Below the pieces are notes generated by a model. That model did no database searches and had not been told where the DNA came from. It saw only the letters and a list, made by a program, of their open reading frames with translations. From NCBI RefSeq assembly GCF_014202335.1, contig NZ_JACHGP010000014.1, positions 1-64,000 on the forward strand: a stretch of 64,000 nt of DNA, written 5' to 3'. This document shows positions 8,779 to 16,869 of the stretch, one piece after another (positions within the stretch are counted from its first letter, which is position 1; each line of letters opens with the position of its first letter). The translations under genes were made by a program, and so were the position numbers. Origin of the DNA: Mycobacterium sp. AZCC_0083 (lineage in GTDB: Bacteria > Actinomycetota > Actinomycetes > Mycobacteriales > Mycobacteriaceae).

Positions 8779-9125
8779 CGCTGAAGTTCGACGAGATCTG
8801 CATCGATGCCCACGACGTCACCGCGCTCGCCGCGTGGTGGTCGCAGGTGCTTGGCTGGCCCCAGGAACTGGACGACGACGGCGACGTGGTGCTGCTGACC
8901 CCGCCCAGCGCTGGCCCCATCTGGCTCTTCATCGCGGTGCCCGAGGACAAGGTCGTGAAGAACCGCATCCACTTCGACTTCCGGCCCGACGATCAACAGG
9001 CCGAAGTGGACCGGGTCGTCGCGCTCGGGGCGCGGCACGTCGACATCGGTCAGGGCGAGCAGTCGTGGGTGGTGCTTGCCGACCCCGAGGGCAACGAGTT
9101 CTGCATCCTCGCCGCCCGCGACTGA
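8775..9125 (+). CDS. VOC (glyoxalase/dioxygenase-fold) family protein
   Basis: The 116-aa protein has a paired beta-alpha-beta-beta-beta layout typical of the vicinal oxygen chelate superfamily: an N-terminal DEICIDAHD strand with His, LAAWWSQVLGW, a central RIHFDFRPDD strand and the C-terminal VVLADPEGNEFCIL signature. Members include glyoxalases, antibiotic-binding proteins and dioxygenases, so the reaction is undetermined. It overlaps the last codon of fadD36 by ATGA and is probably made with it. Confidence 0.85.
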   Translation: MTLKFDEICIDAHDVTALAAWWSQVLGWPQELDDDGDVVLLTPPSAGPIWLFIAVPEDKVVKNRIHFDFRPDDQQAEVDRVVALGARHVDIGQGEQSWVVLADPEGNEFCILAARD

Positions 9126-9195
9126 GCCGCAACCCCGAACGAAGCGCACAGGAGCTTCGATCCTGGCTCGCAGACTGCGATGTCAGGATGGCCGC

Positions 9196-10449
9196 GTGCG
9201 TCGACTCTCGTGCCTGGTGTTGTGCATCGGCGTGCTCGCCGCGTGTACGTCGCCGACGCCGGAGGCACCTCTGGTGCAGGCGCCGCCGATGGGCTGGAAC
9301 TCGTGGAATTCCGGCATACCGCTGACCGAGCGGACCGTCGAGCAGACCATCGACGCGATGGTGTCCTCGGGCATGCGCGACGCCGGGTACCGGTACGTCA
9401 ATCTCGACGCCGGCTGGGCGGCCCCGACCCGCGACGCCGACGGCAATCTGCGCGCCGACCCGGAGCGGTTTCCGCACGGCATCGCCGCGCTTGCGCAGTA
9501 CGCTCACGTCCGCGGGATGTACCTGGGCATCTACCACAGCCCGTTCAACCAGGGCTGCGGACAGGATCCGCGCATCGGGGCGGCCGGTCACGAACGGGCC
9601 GACGCGCAGGCGTTCGCCAACTGGGGCGTTGACTACCTCAAGTACGACTGGTGCCGGCTGCAGGGCGGGCACAGCGAGCAGGTGGAGTACTTCCTCGCGA
9701 TGCGAGATGCGTTGCGCGCCAGCGGTCGTCACATCGTCTACAGCATCAACCCCAACAGCTCCGGTGATCCCGACGCCGGGTCCGAGTACGACTGGTCCCA
9801 CATCGCCGACGTGAGCCGCGACGGCAGCGACCTGGTGCCGGCCTGGGGCGATGCCGACCTGTGGTCGGAGGGTGTCGCCGGCGTCAGCCAGGAGTTCACC
9901 GCGGCGGGCCCGGTGGCGCCGCGCAGCGGCCCGGCCCACGTCAACGACCCCGACATGCTGGTGGTCGGCATCCCGTGGGCCGCGTTCGCCACGACCCACC
10001 CCACGATGGTGCTGGGGCCGCCGCGACCCGATCTGACCGATGCCGAGCAGCGCGCGCACTTCTCGCTGTGGGCCATGCTGGCCGCGCCGCTGCTCGCGGG
10101 CAACGACGTCCGCTCCATGACCCAGCAGACCCGCGACATCCTGACCAATCGCGACGTGATCGCCGTCGATCAGGATTCGCTCCTGGTGCAAGGCCTCCCG
10201 CTGCCGAACGACGACCGGGTGATCGTGAAGCCACTCGCCGACGGCGCAGCGGCGGTGGCGCTGTTCAATGCGGACCCGGGCCCCGTCTCGATTCGCACCG
10301 ACGCAACGACGATCGGCCTTTCCGCTGCCAACTGCTTCGCCGTGCGCGATCTGTGGGCACACACCGACGCGACCACCACCGGAGACGTCGAGGCGACGGT
10401 GCCGGGGCACGGTGTGGCAATGCTGAGGGTGACTCCGCGCTGCGGGTGA
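9196..10449 (+). CDS. Lipoprotein alpha-galactosidase (GH27)
   Basis: The start is placed at the GTG at 9196 because the protein from there begins with a lipoprotein signal (lipobox LAAC, Cys17). The upstream in-frame extension is polar and overlaps the VOC gene. The mature part opens with the GH27 signature PPMGWNSWN, has the nucleophile Asp151 in YLKYDWC and the acid/base Asp in HVNDPDML near residue 251, followed by a beta-sandwich C-terminal domain. The 417-aa enzyme would remove terminal alpha-linked galactose from oligosaccharides, tethered at the outer face of the membrane. I do not recall an equivalent at this place in M. tuberculosis, so it looks like an accessory insertion giving access to plant-derived sugars or trimming of self glycans. 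Confidence 0.88.
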   Translation: MRRLSCLVLCIGVLAACTSPTPEAPLVQAPPMGWNSWNSGIPLTERTVEQTIDAMVSSGMRDAGYRYVNLDAGWAAPTRDADGNLRADPERFPHGIAALAQYAHVRGMYLGIYHSPFNQGCGQDPRIGAAGHERADAQAFANWGVDYLKYDWCRLQGGHSEQVEYFLAMRDALRASGRHIVYSINPNSSGDPDAGSEYDWSHIADVSRDGSDLVPAWGDADLWSEGVAGVSQEFTAAGPVAPRSGPAHVNDPDMLVVGIPWAAFATTHPTMVLGPPRPDLTDAEQRAHFSLWAMLAAPLLAGNDVRSMTQQTRDILTNRDVIAVDQDSLLVQGLPLPNDDRVIVKPLADGAAAVALFNADPGPVSIRTDATTIGLSAANCFAVRDLWAHTDATTTGDVEATVPGHGVAMLRVTPRCG

Positions 10450-10453
10450 CGCG

Positions 10454-11398
10454 TCAGTTGGCGTGCAGTGCCTCGTTGAGCGTGATGCCGCGGCCGTCGC
10501 GGGCGACCACCTCGACTGCGCCGGACAGTGAATTGCGTCGGAACAGAAGGTTGTTCGTGCCGGAGAGGTCCTTGGCCTTGACGGTTTGACCGTCCGATGT
10601 GGTCACCTTGGTTCCGCCGGTGACGTACAAACCCGCCTCGATCACGCAGTCGTCGCCGAGCGAGATGCCCAGCCCGGAGTTCGCGCCGAGCAGGCAGCGC
10701 TTGCCGACCGAGATCACTTCCTTGCCGCCACCGGACAATGTGCCCATGATCGATGCGCCGCCGCCGACGTCGGAGCCGTCGTCGACCACCACGCCCGCCG
10801 AGATCCGGCCCTCGACCATCGACGTGCCGAGCGTGCCTGCGTTGTAGTTGACGAAGCCCTCGTGCATCACCGTCGTGCCCGATGCCAGGTGCGCGCCGAG
10901 CCGCACACGGCCCGCGTCGGCGATGCGAACACCCGTCGGCACCACGTAGTCGACCATCCTTGGGAACTTGTCGATGCCGTAGACCGTGACCGGTCCGCGG
11001 CGACGCAGCCGGGCGCGGGTCAGCTCGAAGCCCTCCACCGCGCACGGTCCGTAGTTCGTCCACACCACGTTGGCCAGGACGCCGAAGATGCCGTCCATGT
11101 TGGCGCCGTGCGGGGTGACCAGGCGGTGTGAGAGGAGGTGCAGCCGCAGGTAGGCGTCGTAGGCGTCGGCGGGCATGTCGTCGAGCGACGCGATGGTGGT
11201 GCGCACCACGACCGTCTCGACGTGGCGTTCGTCGTCGCGGCCGGCCAGGGCGCCCAGCTCCTCGGTGACCTCGGCCACCGAGAGTCGCGTCGTGCCCGAC
11301 AGGCCGTCGGTACCGAGCTCCGGTTCGGGGAACCACGTATCGAGAACCGTTCCGTCGGCCGCGATGGTGGCCACGCCGACGCCAGATGCAGAAGTCAC
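10454..11398 (-). CDS. dapD: Tetrahydrodipicolinate N-succinyltransferase DapD
   Basis: DapD transfers succinyl from succinyl-CoA to tetrahydrodipicolinate in meso-diaminopimelate and lysine synthesis. The 314-aa protein closely follows M. tuberculosis Rv1201c as I remember it: YGIDKFPRMVDYVVPTGVRIAD, the left-handed beta-helix region with GFVNYNAGTLG, the Gly-rich GGGASIMGTLSGGG segment, and the C-terminal GITLNEALHAN. The GTG at 11398 is chosen by alignment with that start; the 30 residues upstream are Arg-rich, unlike the family, and run into the TetR gene. It ends 4 nt from the convergent alpha-galactosidase gene. Confidence 0.93.
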   Translation of the reverse strand: MTSASGVGVATIAADGTVLDTWFPEPELGTDGLSGTTRLSVAEVTEELGALAGRDDERHVETVVVRTTIASLDDMPADAYDAYLRLHLLSHRLVTPHGANMDGIFGVLANVVWTNYGPCAVEGFELTRARLRRRGPVTVYGIDKFPRMVDYVVPTGVRIADAGRVRLGAHLASGTTVMHEGFVNYNAGTLGTSMVEGRISAGVVVDDGSDVGGGASIMGTLSGGGKEVISVGKRCLLGANSGLGISLGDDCVIEAGLYVTGGTKVTTSDGQTVKAKDLSGTNNLLFRRNSLSGAVEVVARDGRGITLNEALHAN

Positions 11399-11409
11399 GT
11401 CGTCAAAGG

Positions 11410-11997
11410 CTACTGGATCTGACCATCGAGCAGCGTTGCGGCGGCGGCGCGCGCGGCGACTGCGGCGGCTGGGTCGTGGTCCATCCACGCGTTGATTCCG
11501 GCGCCGTCGTAGAGCAGATGAAGCTGATGGGCGAGGTTCGCCGGGTCACGAGCACCCGCTTCTCGCGCCAGTCGGATGAGCAGTGCGCGAACGTCGTGGC
11601 GGTACTCGTCGGCCGCCCGCTCGATCAGCCCCCCTGCCGGTGCTTCGGCGCTGGCCGAGATGAACGCGCATCCGCGGAAGTCGGGCTGGGCAAAGGTCTC
11701 GCCTTGAGCTTCGAAGACCGCCAGCAAGCGCTCGACGGAATCGGTGTGCCGATCGACCGCTGCGTTGAGTCTCTCGGTGGTGCGCGCGTGACGGGACTGC
11801 AGGTACGCCTTCACCAGCTCTTCCTTGCTGCCGAAGGTGTTGTAGAGCGACGCCTTTGCCACACCTGCGCGTTCGATGATCCGGTCGATGCCGACCGTCT
11901 GTGTTCCTTCGTTGTAGAAGAGTTCGTTGGCGGCATCGAGCAACCGTGCGCGGGCCGGTCGCCGCTCGATGTCGTTCCCGTCCGTCGTGGTGGCCAT
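11410..11997 (-). CDS. TetR-family regulator of the SDR/Ddn cassette
   Basis: A 195-aa TetR protein: the N-terminal helix-turn-helix reads ARLLDAANELFYNEGTQTVGIDRIIERAG with the recognition helix in VAKASLYNTFGSKEEL, followed by an all-helical ligand domain. The ATG at 11997 has an AAGAAGGG Shine-Dalgarno sequence; the longer frame overlaps the preceding gene without support. It is the third gene of an operon with an SDR and a Ddn-like protein, and a TAGAC-N6-GTCTA inverted repeat sits in the operon promoter, so autorepression is the simplest model. The inducer is probably an electrophile or a small hydrophobic compound handled by the two enzymes; that is inference. Confidence 0.88.
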   Translation of the reverse strand: MATTTDGNDIERRPARARLLDAANELFYNEGTQTVGIDRIIERAGVAKASLYNTFGSKEELVKAYLQSRHARTTERLNAAVDRHTDSVERLLAVFEAQGETFAQPDFRGCAFISASAEAPAGGLIERAADEYRHDVRALLIRLAREAGARDPANLAHQLHLLYDGAGINAWMDHDPAAAVAARAAAATLLDGQIQ

Positions 11998-12001
11998 CTG
12001 C

Positions 12002-12448
12002 TCACCCTTCTTCGGCAGCGACGGGTTCGAGCAGCATGACCGGGATCTCGCGGTCACCCGCCTTGGCGCGGTACTCCGGGAAGTGCGGCCAATCCCGTTC
12101 GGCGACCTTCCACCAGCTGGCTTTCTCGTCACCGTGTACCTCGCGGGCCCGCACGCGGAGCACGGTAGCGCCGTCCTGCAGTGACAGTTCAGGATGCGCG
12201 ACGATGTTGCGGTACCACGCGGGGTGGGAGGTGGCTCCCGCGTTGGACGCGACCGCGACGTAGACGTCGCCCTCCTTGATTCGCATGACGGGGTTCTTGC
12301 GGATGTTGCCAGTCTTGGCGCCGACAGTGGTGAGGATCACGACCGGTCGGCCCTCCAGTGTGCCACCGTCGCGTCCGTCGGTCGCCTCGTACAGCGAAAC
12401 TTGTTCGCGTACGCGGTCGCTCGGGCTTGGCTCGTAGGTATCGGTCAC
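12002..12448 (-). CDS. Ddn-like deazaflavin (F420)-dependent nitroreductase family protein
   Basis: The 148-aa protein has the split-barrel fold signature of the DUF385 / deazaflavin-dependent nitroreductase family: PVVILTTVGAKTGNIRKNPVM, then SHPAWYRNIVAHPELSLQ. Mycobacteria hold many such F420H2-dependent enzymes (Ddn activates the prodrug pretomanid); physiological substrates are thought to be quinones or other hydrophobic electron acceptors. It lies 4 nt from both neighbours in a TetR-controlled operon with an SDR, suggesting a detoxification or redox role. Confidence 0.87.
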   Translation of the reverse strand: MTDTYEPSPSDRVREQVSLYEATDGRDGGTLEGRPVVILTTVGAKTGNIRKNPVMRIKEGDVYVAVASNAGATSHPAWYRNIVAHPELSLQDGATVLRVRAREVHGDEKASWWKVAERDWPHFPEYRAKAGDREIPVMLLEPVAAEEG

Positions 12449-12452
12449 GTCG

Positions 12453-13178
12453 TCACACCGCCGTCCGGCCGCCGTCGATCGGGATGACCGCGCCGGTGAT
12501 GTAACTGGCCTTTGGTGAGGCGAGGAACGCGACCACTCCGGAGATCTCCTCGGGTTGCGCGCCTCGCTTGAACAGGGTTGTGGTGGCGAGGTTCTCGATG
12601 AGGTCGCGCTTGGAATCGTCGGTGAACACCGGGCCTGGAGCCACGGTGTTGACGCGCACGCCCGACGGGCTGAACTCGGCCGCCCATGCCCTCGTCATCG
12701 CCGTCAGCGCCGCTTTGGTCGCGCCGTACGCCGCGCCGCCGGCCAGACCAACGTGCCCGGCCATGCTGTCGACGCTGACGATGCTTCCGTGGCCGCGCGC
12801 GGCCATCCCGGGAGCCAGTGCCGCGACCAGCTGGTATGCGGCACGCACATTGCTGGCGAACAGGTCGTCGAACGTGGCCGTGTCCAATTCGGCTGACGGT
12901 CCAAACCAGGAGAAGCCACCATTGTTCACCAGCACCTCGACCTCTCCCGCCGCCTGCGCGAGTGCGACGACCGCGTTGGCATCGCCGAGGTTGGCAGCCA
13001 CGAACCGGGCGTGTCCGCCCTCGGCCTCGATTTCCTTGACCGTCGCGGCACCGCGGGTGGCGTCGCGTCCGTGCACGATCACGTCGAACCCGTCGCGCGC
13101 CAGGTCGAGTGCCACGGCCTTGCCGATGCCCGACGTCGCACCAGTGACGAGAGCGACCTGCTCGGTGTCTTGCGTCAT
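12453..13178 (-). CDS. SDR-family NAD(P)-dependent oxidoreductase
   Basis: This 241-aa classical short-chain dehydrogenase has the TGATSGIGKA cofactor motif near residue 14, NNGG, and the catalytic YGATK (Tyr-x3-Lys) with the preceding serine, and ends with the ITGAVIPIDGG segment usual in the family. The GTG/ATG region is backed by an AAGGAGTCAGAG Shine-Dalgarno sequence just before 13178. It is the first gene of the SDR-Ddn-TetR operon, with the inverted repeat operator 20 bp upstream. The substrate cannot be read from the sequence. Confidence 0.9.
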   Translation of the reverse strand: MTQDTEQVALVTGATSGIGKAVALDLARDGFDVIVHGRDATRGAATVKEIEAEGGHARFVAANLGDANAVVALAQAAGEVEVLVNNGGFSWFGPSAELDTATFDDLFASNVRAAYQLVAALAPGMAARGHGSIVSVDSMAGHVGLAGGAAYGATKAALTAMTRAWAAEFSPSGVRVNTVAPGPVFTDDSKRDLIENLATTTLFKRGAQPEEISGVVAFLASPKASYITGAVIPIDGGRTAV

Positions 13179-13197
13179 CTCTGACTCCTTGATTGAG

Positions 13198-13213
13198 TAG
13201 ACCTGTCTGTCTA
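13198..13213. promoter_or_regulatory. TetR-type operator TAGAC-N6-GTCTA
   Basis: TAGAC (13198-13202) and GTCTA (13209-13213) form a perfect inverted repeat with a 6-nt spacer, 19 nt upstream of the SDR start. This spacing and sequence are typical of TetR operators of the NemR type. The operon encodes a TetR protein, so it is the likely ligand. The site also lies 49 bp upstream of the dapE -10 element. Confidence 0.7.
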
Positions 13214-13261
13214 GTGGTGGTTACAAGTCCTGGATTGATCCGTCTATTCCCGGGCACCATC

Positions 13262-13267
13262 TAGCCT
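13262..13267 (+). promoter_or_regulatory. -10 element of dapE (leaderless start)
   Basis: TAGCCT lies 6 nt before the GTG at 13274. Confidence 0.6.
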
Positions 13268-13273
13268 TGAGGT

Positions 13274-14350
13274 GTGCTCGATCTACGCGCTGATCCGATT
13301 GCGCTGACGGCGGCGCTGGTGGACATTCCCAGCGAATCGCGCCACGAACAGCGCATCGCCGACGAGATCGAGGCCGCCCTGCGCGAACAGGCCACCGGCT
13401 TCGAGGTGATCCGCAACGGCAACGCCGTGCTGGCCCGCACCAACCTCGGAAGGCCGTCACGGGTGATGCTGGCCGGGCACATCGACACCGTGCCCGCCGC
13501 GGACAACGTGCCAAGCCGCTTCGTCTCGGGTACCGGGGGAGGCGAGCTGTACGGCTGCGGCACGTCCGACATGAAGTCGGGCGACGCGGTGTTCCTGCAC
13601 CTGGCCGCCACCGTCGCCGACCCGTCGCACGACATCACGCTGGTGATGTACGACTGCGAGGAGATCGAGTCGAGCGCGAACGGCCTCGGGCGGATCGAAC
13701 GCGAACTACCCGACTGGCTACGCGCCGACGTGGCGATCCTCGGCGAGCCGTCGGGGGGATTCATCGAGGCGGGCTGCCAGGGCACCCTCCGCGTCGTGGT
13801 CGGGGCCGCGGGCACGCGATCGCATTCCGCGCGATCGTGGCTGGGCGACAACGCCATTCACAAACTGGGCAAGGTGCTGGAGCGGCTGTCGAGCTATCGG
13901 CCCCGCAACGTCGACATCGACGGCTGCACCTACCGTGAGGGGCTCTCCGCCGTCCGCATCGACGGCGGGATCGCGGGCAACGTGATCCCCGACGCCGCGT
14001 CCGTCACGGTGAACTTCCGGTTCGCGCCGGACCGCAGCGTCGAGCAGGCACTGACACACGTGCAGGACGTGCTGGACGGCCTCGACGTCGACATCGAGCA
14101 GACCGACGCTGCGCCAGGCGCCCTACCCGGTCTGACCAACCCGGCCGCGGCGGCGCTGATCGAGGCCGCAGGCGGACAGGTGCGCGCCAAATACGGCTGG
14201 ACCGACGTGGCCCGGTTCGCGGCGCTGGGCATCCCTGCCGTGAACTACGGGCCGGGCGACCCGAACCTCGCCCACCGCGTCGACGAGCACGTGCAGGTCG
14301 ACCAGATCACCGCGGCCACCGAGATGCTGCGGAAATATCTGCTTGCCTGA
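13274..14350 (+). CDS. dapE: Succinyl-diaminopimelate desuccinylase DapE
   Basis: DapE hydrolyses N-succinyl-LL-2,6-diaminopimelate to LL-diaminopimelate and succinate, the step that follows DapD and the aminotransferase. The 358-aa M20-family metallopeptidase has LAGHIDTVP and GCGTSDMKSGDAV (zinc-binding His and bridging Asp), the catalytic CEEIES, and later LGEPSGG and NYGPGDPNLAH. Its N-terminus VLDLRADPIALTAALVDIPSESR matches Rv1202 as remembered. The GTG start is leaderless. In M. tuberculosis dapD and dapE are direct neighbours; here a three-gene cassette lies between them. Confidence 0.93.
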   Translation: MLDLRADPIALTAALVDIPSESRHEQRIADEIEAALREQATGFEVIRNGNAVLARTNLGRPSRVMLAGHIDTVPAADNVPSRFVSGTGGGELYGCGTSDMKSGDAVFLHLAATVADPSHDITLVMYDCEEIESSANGLGRIERELPDWLRADVAILGEPSGGFIEAGCQGTLRVVVGAAGTRSHSARSWLGDNAIHKLGKVLERLSSYRPRNVDIDGCTYREGLSAVRIDGGIAGNVIPDAASVTVNFRFAPDRSVEQALTHVQDVLDGLDVDIEQTDAAPGALPGLTNPAAAALIEAAGGQVRAKYGWTDVARFAALGIPAVNYGPGDPNLAHRVDEHVQVDQITAATEMLRKYLLA

Positions 14351-14402
14351 CGGCGCTAACATGGCTGGCGTACGCGTAATCGAACAGAGGTGGGCCGTAA
14401 AC

Positions 14403-14429
14403 ATGCTGGGAGACGACATCTCCGGATAA
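14403..14429 (+). CDS. Eight-codon upstream ORF in the ABC-F leader
   Basis: ATG at 14403 encodes MLGDDISG and stops at TAA (14427-14429). An AGAGGTGG Shine-Dalgarno sequence (14386-14393) lies 9 nt upstream, better than that of the ABC-F gene itself. The stop codon falls in the loop of a perfect hairpin, so ribosome position would control folding. Leader peptides of this kind control other ABC-F and macrolide-resistance genes. That it is translated is inferred from the signals alone. Confidence 0.5.
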   Translation: MLGDDISG

Positions 14430-14451
14430 CCCGGAGCTCGTGTTGGTCGTC
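14412..14451 (+). promoter_or_regulatory. Hairpin in the ABC-F leader, possible attenuator
   Basis: CTCCGG (14420-14425) and CCGGAG (14431-14436) form a perfect stem with loop ATAAC; GACGAC (14412-14417) and GTCGTC (14446-14451) can extend it as an outer stem. The upstream ORF ends inside the loop. The 153-nt gap between dapE and the ABC-F start holds only this structure and the small ORF. Confidence 0.5.
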
Positions 14452-14503
14452 CATTCCGCATGCCGTGGCTCGATGCCGCGGACCTCACCGAGAGTGCTCC
14501 CTC

Positions 14504-16108
14504 TTGTCCATCGTTTCCTCACATCTGTCGTTCGGCTGGCCCGACGACACACCGCTGTTCACCGACCTGTCGTTCACGATTCCCGGTGGCCGCACCGGTC
14601 TCGTCGCGCCCAACGGTGCAGGTAAGAGCACGCTGCTGCGGCTCATCACCGGCGAGTACCGGCCCACTGCAGGCGCCGTCACCGCCGCCGGCATTCTGGG
14701 TTACCTGCCGCAGACGTTGCCCTTCGACGCCGACCGGACCGTCGCCGACGTCCTCGGCGTCGCCCCCGTCATCGCCGCGCTCGCCGCACTCGCCGACGGC
14801 GACGCCTCCGAGGAGGTCTTCGCCGCGATCGGCGACGACTGGGACGTCGAGGAGCGGTTGCGCGCCCAGCTCGACCGGCTCGGGTTGGCAGGCCTCGCGC
14901 TGGATCGGCCGTTGGGATCGCTCAGCGGCGGAGAGGTGGTGTCGGTCGGCCTGGCCGCTCAACTTCTCAGGCGGCCCGACGTACTGCTGCTCGATGAGCC
15001 GACCAACAACCTCGACGTCGACGCAAGGCACCGCCTGTACGGCGCGCTCGACGACTTCGGCGGCACCTTGCTGGTGGTCAGTCACGACCGGGTGCTTCTG
15101 GACCGGATGGACCGGATCGCCGAGCTGCATCGGGGTGAGATCGTCTTCTACGGAGGCACTTTCACCGAGTATGAGAACGCCGTCGACGCCGCGCAACGTG
15201 CCGCTGTGTCGGACGTCCGCAACGCGGAGTTGATGCTCAAGCGTGAGAAGCGCCAGATGCAGCAGGCCAGGGAGCGCGCCGCACGACGTTCGGGTACCGC
15301 GGCCCGCAACGTCAAGGACGCTGGAATACCCAAGATCGTGGCGGGCAAGCTCAAGCGCGATGCCCAGGAGTCGGCCGCCCGCTCGGACGACGTGCACGCC
15401 AAGCGGATCGACGACGCCAGGGCACGGTTCGACAACGCCGAACGCGCGTTGCGCGACGACGACGCCATCGTGCTGGACCTGCCCGACACCGACGTACCCG
15501 TCGGGCGGACCGTCCTCGCCGCGCGCGGTGTTCAGATCAGCAGGAGAGGGCGAAAGGTATTCGAGGACAACGGTATCGACGTGGACATCCGTGGCCCGGA
15601 GCGGATCGCGCTGACCGGTCCCAATGGTGCGGGCAAATCGACGCTGCTGCGGATCATCACTGGTGACTTGCAGCCGGAGCAGGGCGACGTGCAGCGCGCC
15701 GACGGCAGGATCGCCTACCTGTCCCAACGGCTGGACCTGCTCGACCCCGACCGCACCGTGGCCGAGAGTCTCGCCGTGTTCGCACCGAGCCTGACCCACA
15801 CTCGGCGCATGCATCTGTTGGCGCAGTTCTTGTTTCGCGGTGACCACATCCATCTGCCGGTGGGGGCGCTATCGGGTGGCGAACGGTTGCGGGCGACGTT
15901 GGTCTGCGTGTTGAACGCCGAGCCGGCGCCGCAATTGCTGCTGCTCGACGAGCCGACCAACAACCTCGACCTGGTCAGCGTCGGTCAGTTGGAAGCGGCG
16001 CTGAACTCGTATCGGGGAGCCTTCGTGGTGGTCAGCCACGACGAGAGCTTCCTCGACGCGATCGGGGTGCAACGGCGCATGGTGCTCGCCGACGGACGGC
16101 TCGTCTAG
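14504..16108 (+). CDS. ABC-F family ATPase (ribosome-associated, antibiotic-resistance type)
   Basis: The protein has two ABC domains in one chain and no membrane segment: Walker A VAPNGAGKST and TGPNGAGKST, signatures LSGGE and LSGGERLRA, and Walker B LLLDEPTNNLD in both halves, joined by a basic, helical linker rich in Arg/Lys and Ala around residues 245-320. This is the ABC-F layout; such proteins bind the ribosomal E site and either regulate translation or dislodge ribosome-targeting antibiotics. I choose the TTG at 14504 (534 aa) because SIVSSHLSFGW is the usual N-terminus; a GTG at 14390 would add 38 residues that overlap the leader. The leader with an upstream ORF and hairpin suggests drug-inducible control. 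The stop overlaps that of the convergent EspC-like gene at a CTAG. Confidence 0.88.
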   Translation: MSIVSSHLSFGWPDDTPLFTDLSFTIPGGRTGLVAPNGAGKSTLLRLITGEYRPTAGAVTAAGILGYLPQTLPFDADRTVADVLGVAPVIAALAALADGDASEEVFAAIGDDWDVEERLRAQLDRLGLAGLALDRPLGSLSGGEVVSVGLAAQLLRRPDVLLLDEPTNNLDVDARHRLYGALDDFGGTLLVVSHDRVLLDRMDRIAELHRGEIVFYGGTFTEYENAVDAAQRAAVSDVRNAELMLKREKRQMQQARERAARRSGTAARNVKDAGIPKIVAGKLKRDAQESAARSDDVHAKRIDDARARFDNAERALRDDDAIVLDLPDTDVPVGRTVLAARGVQISRRGRKVFEDNGIDVDIRGPERIALTGPNGAGKSTLLRIITGDLQPEQGDVQRADGRIAYLSQRLDLLDPDRTVAESLAVFAPSLTHTRRMHLLAQFLFRGDHIHLPVGALSGGERLRATLVCVLNAEPAPQLLLLDEPTNNLDLVSVGQLEAALNSYRGAFVVVSHDESFLDAIGVQRRMVLADGRLV

Positions 16109-16869
16109 ACCGGCGGCGACTGCTGCGGACGGGTCTGCGCGGGCTCGGCCCGCTTCACCTCCGGCAGCGTTTCGGGGGCTTTGCCTTGCTCGGCGGATTT
16201 CCCGGGTTCGGCCTCGGCGCGCTTGATGGGCGGATCGTCCTTGCGTTCGTCGGTCTTGGGTTCCTTGTCTTCGGGCTTGTCCTTGTCGTCGGCCTTGGCG
16301 CCTGTGGCTCCGGCACCCGCCGCCCCGGCAGCCTGGGTGGCCGACTGAACGATGCCCTGGACGCCCTGCATGACCTGCTGCGGGATTTGTTGCAGCGCTT
16401 GGGCGATACCCTGGGCGATCTGGCCGACCTGCTGCCCGACCTGACCTGCGATCTGGCCCATCTGTTCGGCACCGCCGCCTGCCGCGCCTCCGGTCCCTGC
16501 GCCTGCCGCGCCGGCACCTGCGGCACCGCCCCCGCCGCCAGCCTCGTTGGCCTGCAACGCCTCTGCCGCTTTCCTGAGCGTGTCGGCACCCTGCTGGTCA
16601 CCCTGTTCGTACAACTGAGCGGCCTTCTGCAGCAGCGCAGAGATGGTCTCGCCGGAGGTCGACGTGGCCTGCAACGAGCCCCCGCGGCTGCCGAGGACCT
16701 GGCTCAGTGCGCTGCTCACCGCTGACGCGATCGGCCCGTGCGAGGTCTCGACGCCGAGCGCCTCCGATGCGGCCGAACCCATGATCTGGGACAGCGCGGA
16801 CACGACCTCGTCGTGGACCTGGGAGAAGGTGCGCAGGCCATCGGCCTGGACGTAGAGCGGTTCATTCAT
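16105..16869 (-). CDS. EspC-like ESX secretion-associated protein
   Basis: From the ATG at 16869 (GGGGGA Shine-Dalgarno) the 254-aa product begins MNEPLYVQADGLRTFSQVHDE, in the style of EspC and other short type VII secretion targets. ETSHGPIAS near residue 41 mirrors the THGP segment of EspC, and Y87EQGD91 is a YxxxD secretion signal following a helix. After residue 100 the chain becomes Gly/Ala/Gln-rich and then ends in about 60 charged Lys/Glu/Asp/Pro residues, an extension not found in the 103-aa EspC. Its start overlaps the end of the EspA/EspE-like gene by 8 nt, so the two are coupled, as espA-espC and espE-espF are. No ESX core genes lie in the window, so it would be exported by an ESX system encoded elsewhere. 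Confidence 0.75.
   Translation of the reverse strand: MNEPLYVQADGLRTFSQVHDEVVSALSQIMGSAASEALGVETSHGPIASAVSSALSQVLGSRGGSLQATSTSGETISALLQKAAQLYEQGDQQGADTLRKAAEALQANEAGGGGGAAGAGAAGAGTGGAAGGGAEQMGQIAGQVGQQVGQIAQGIAQALQQIPQQVMQGVQGIVQSATQAAGAAGAGATGAKADDKDKPEDKEPKTDERKDDPPIKRAEAEPGKSAEQGKAPETLPEVKRAEPAQTRPQQSPPV

Noticed and set aside
14390..14503. GTG at 14390 as start of the ABC-F gene
   Set aside because: It would add 38 Arg/His/Cys-rich residues unlike ABC-F N-termini and would overlap the Shine-Dalgarno sequence and hairpin of the leader.
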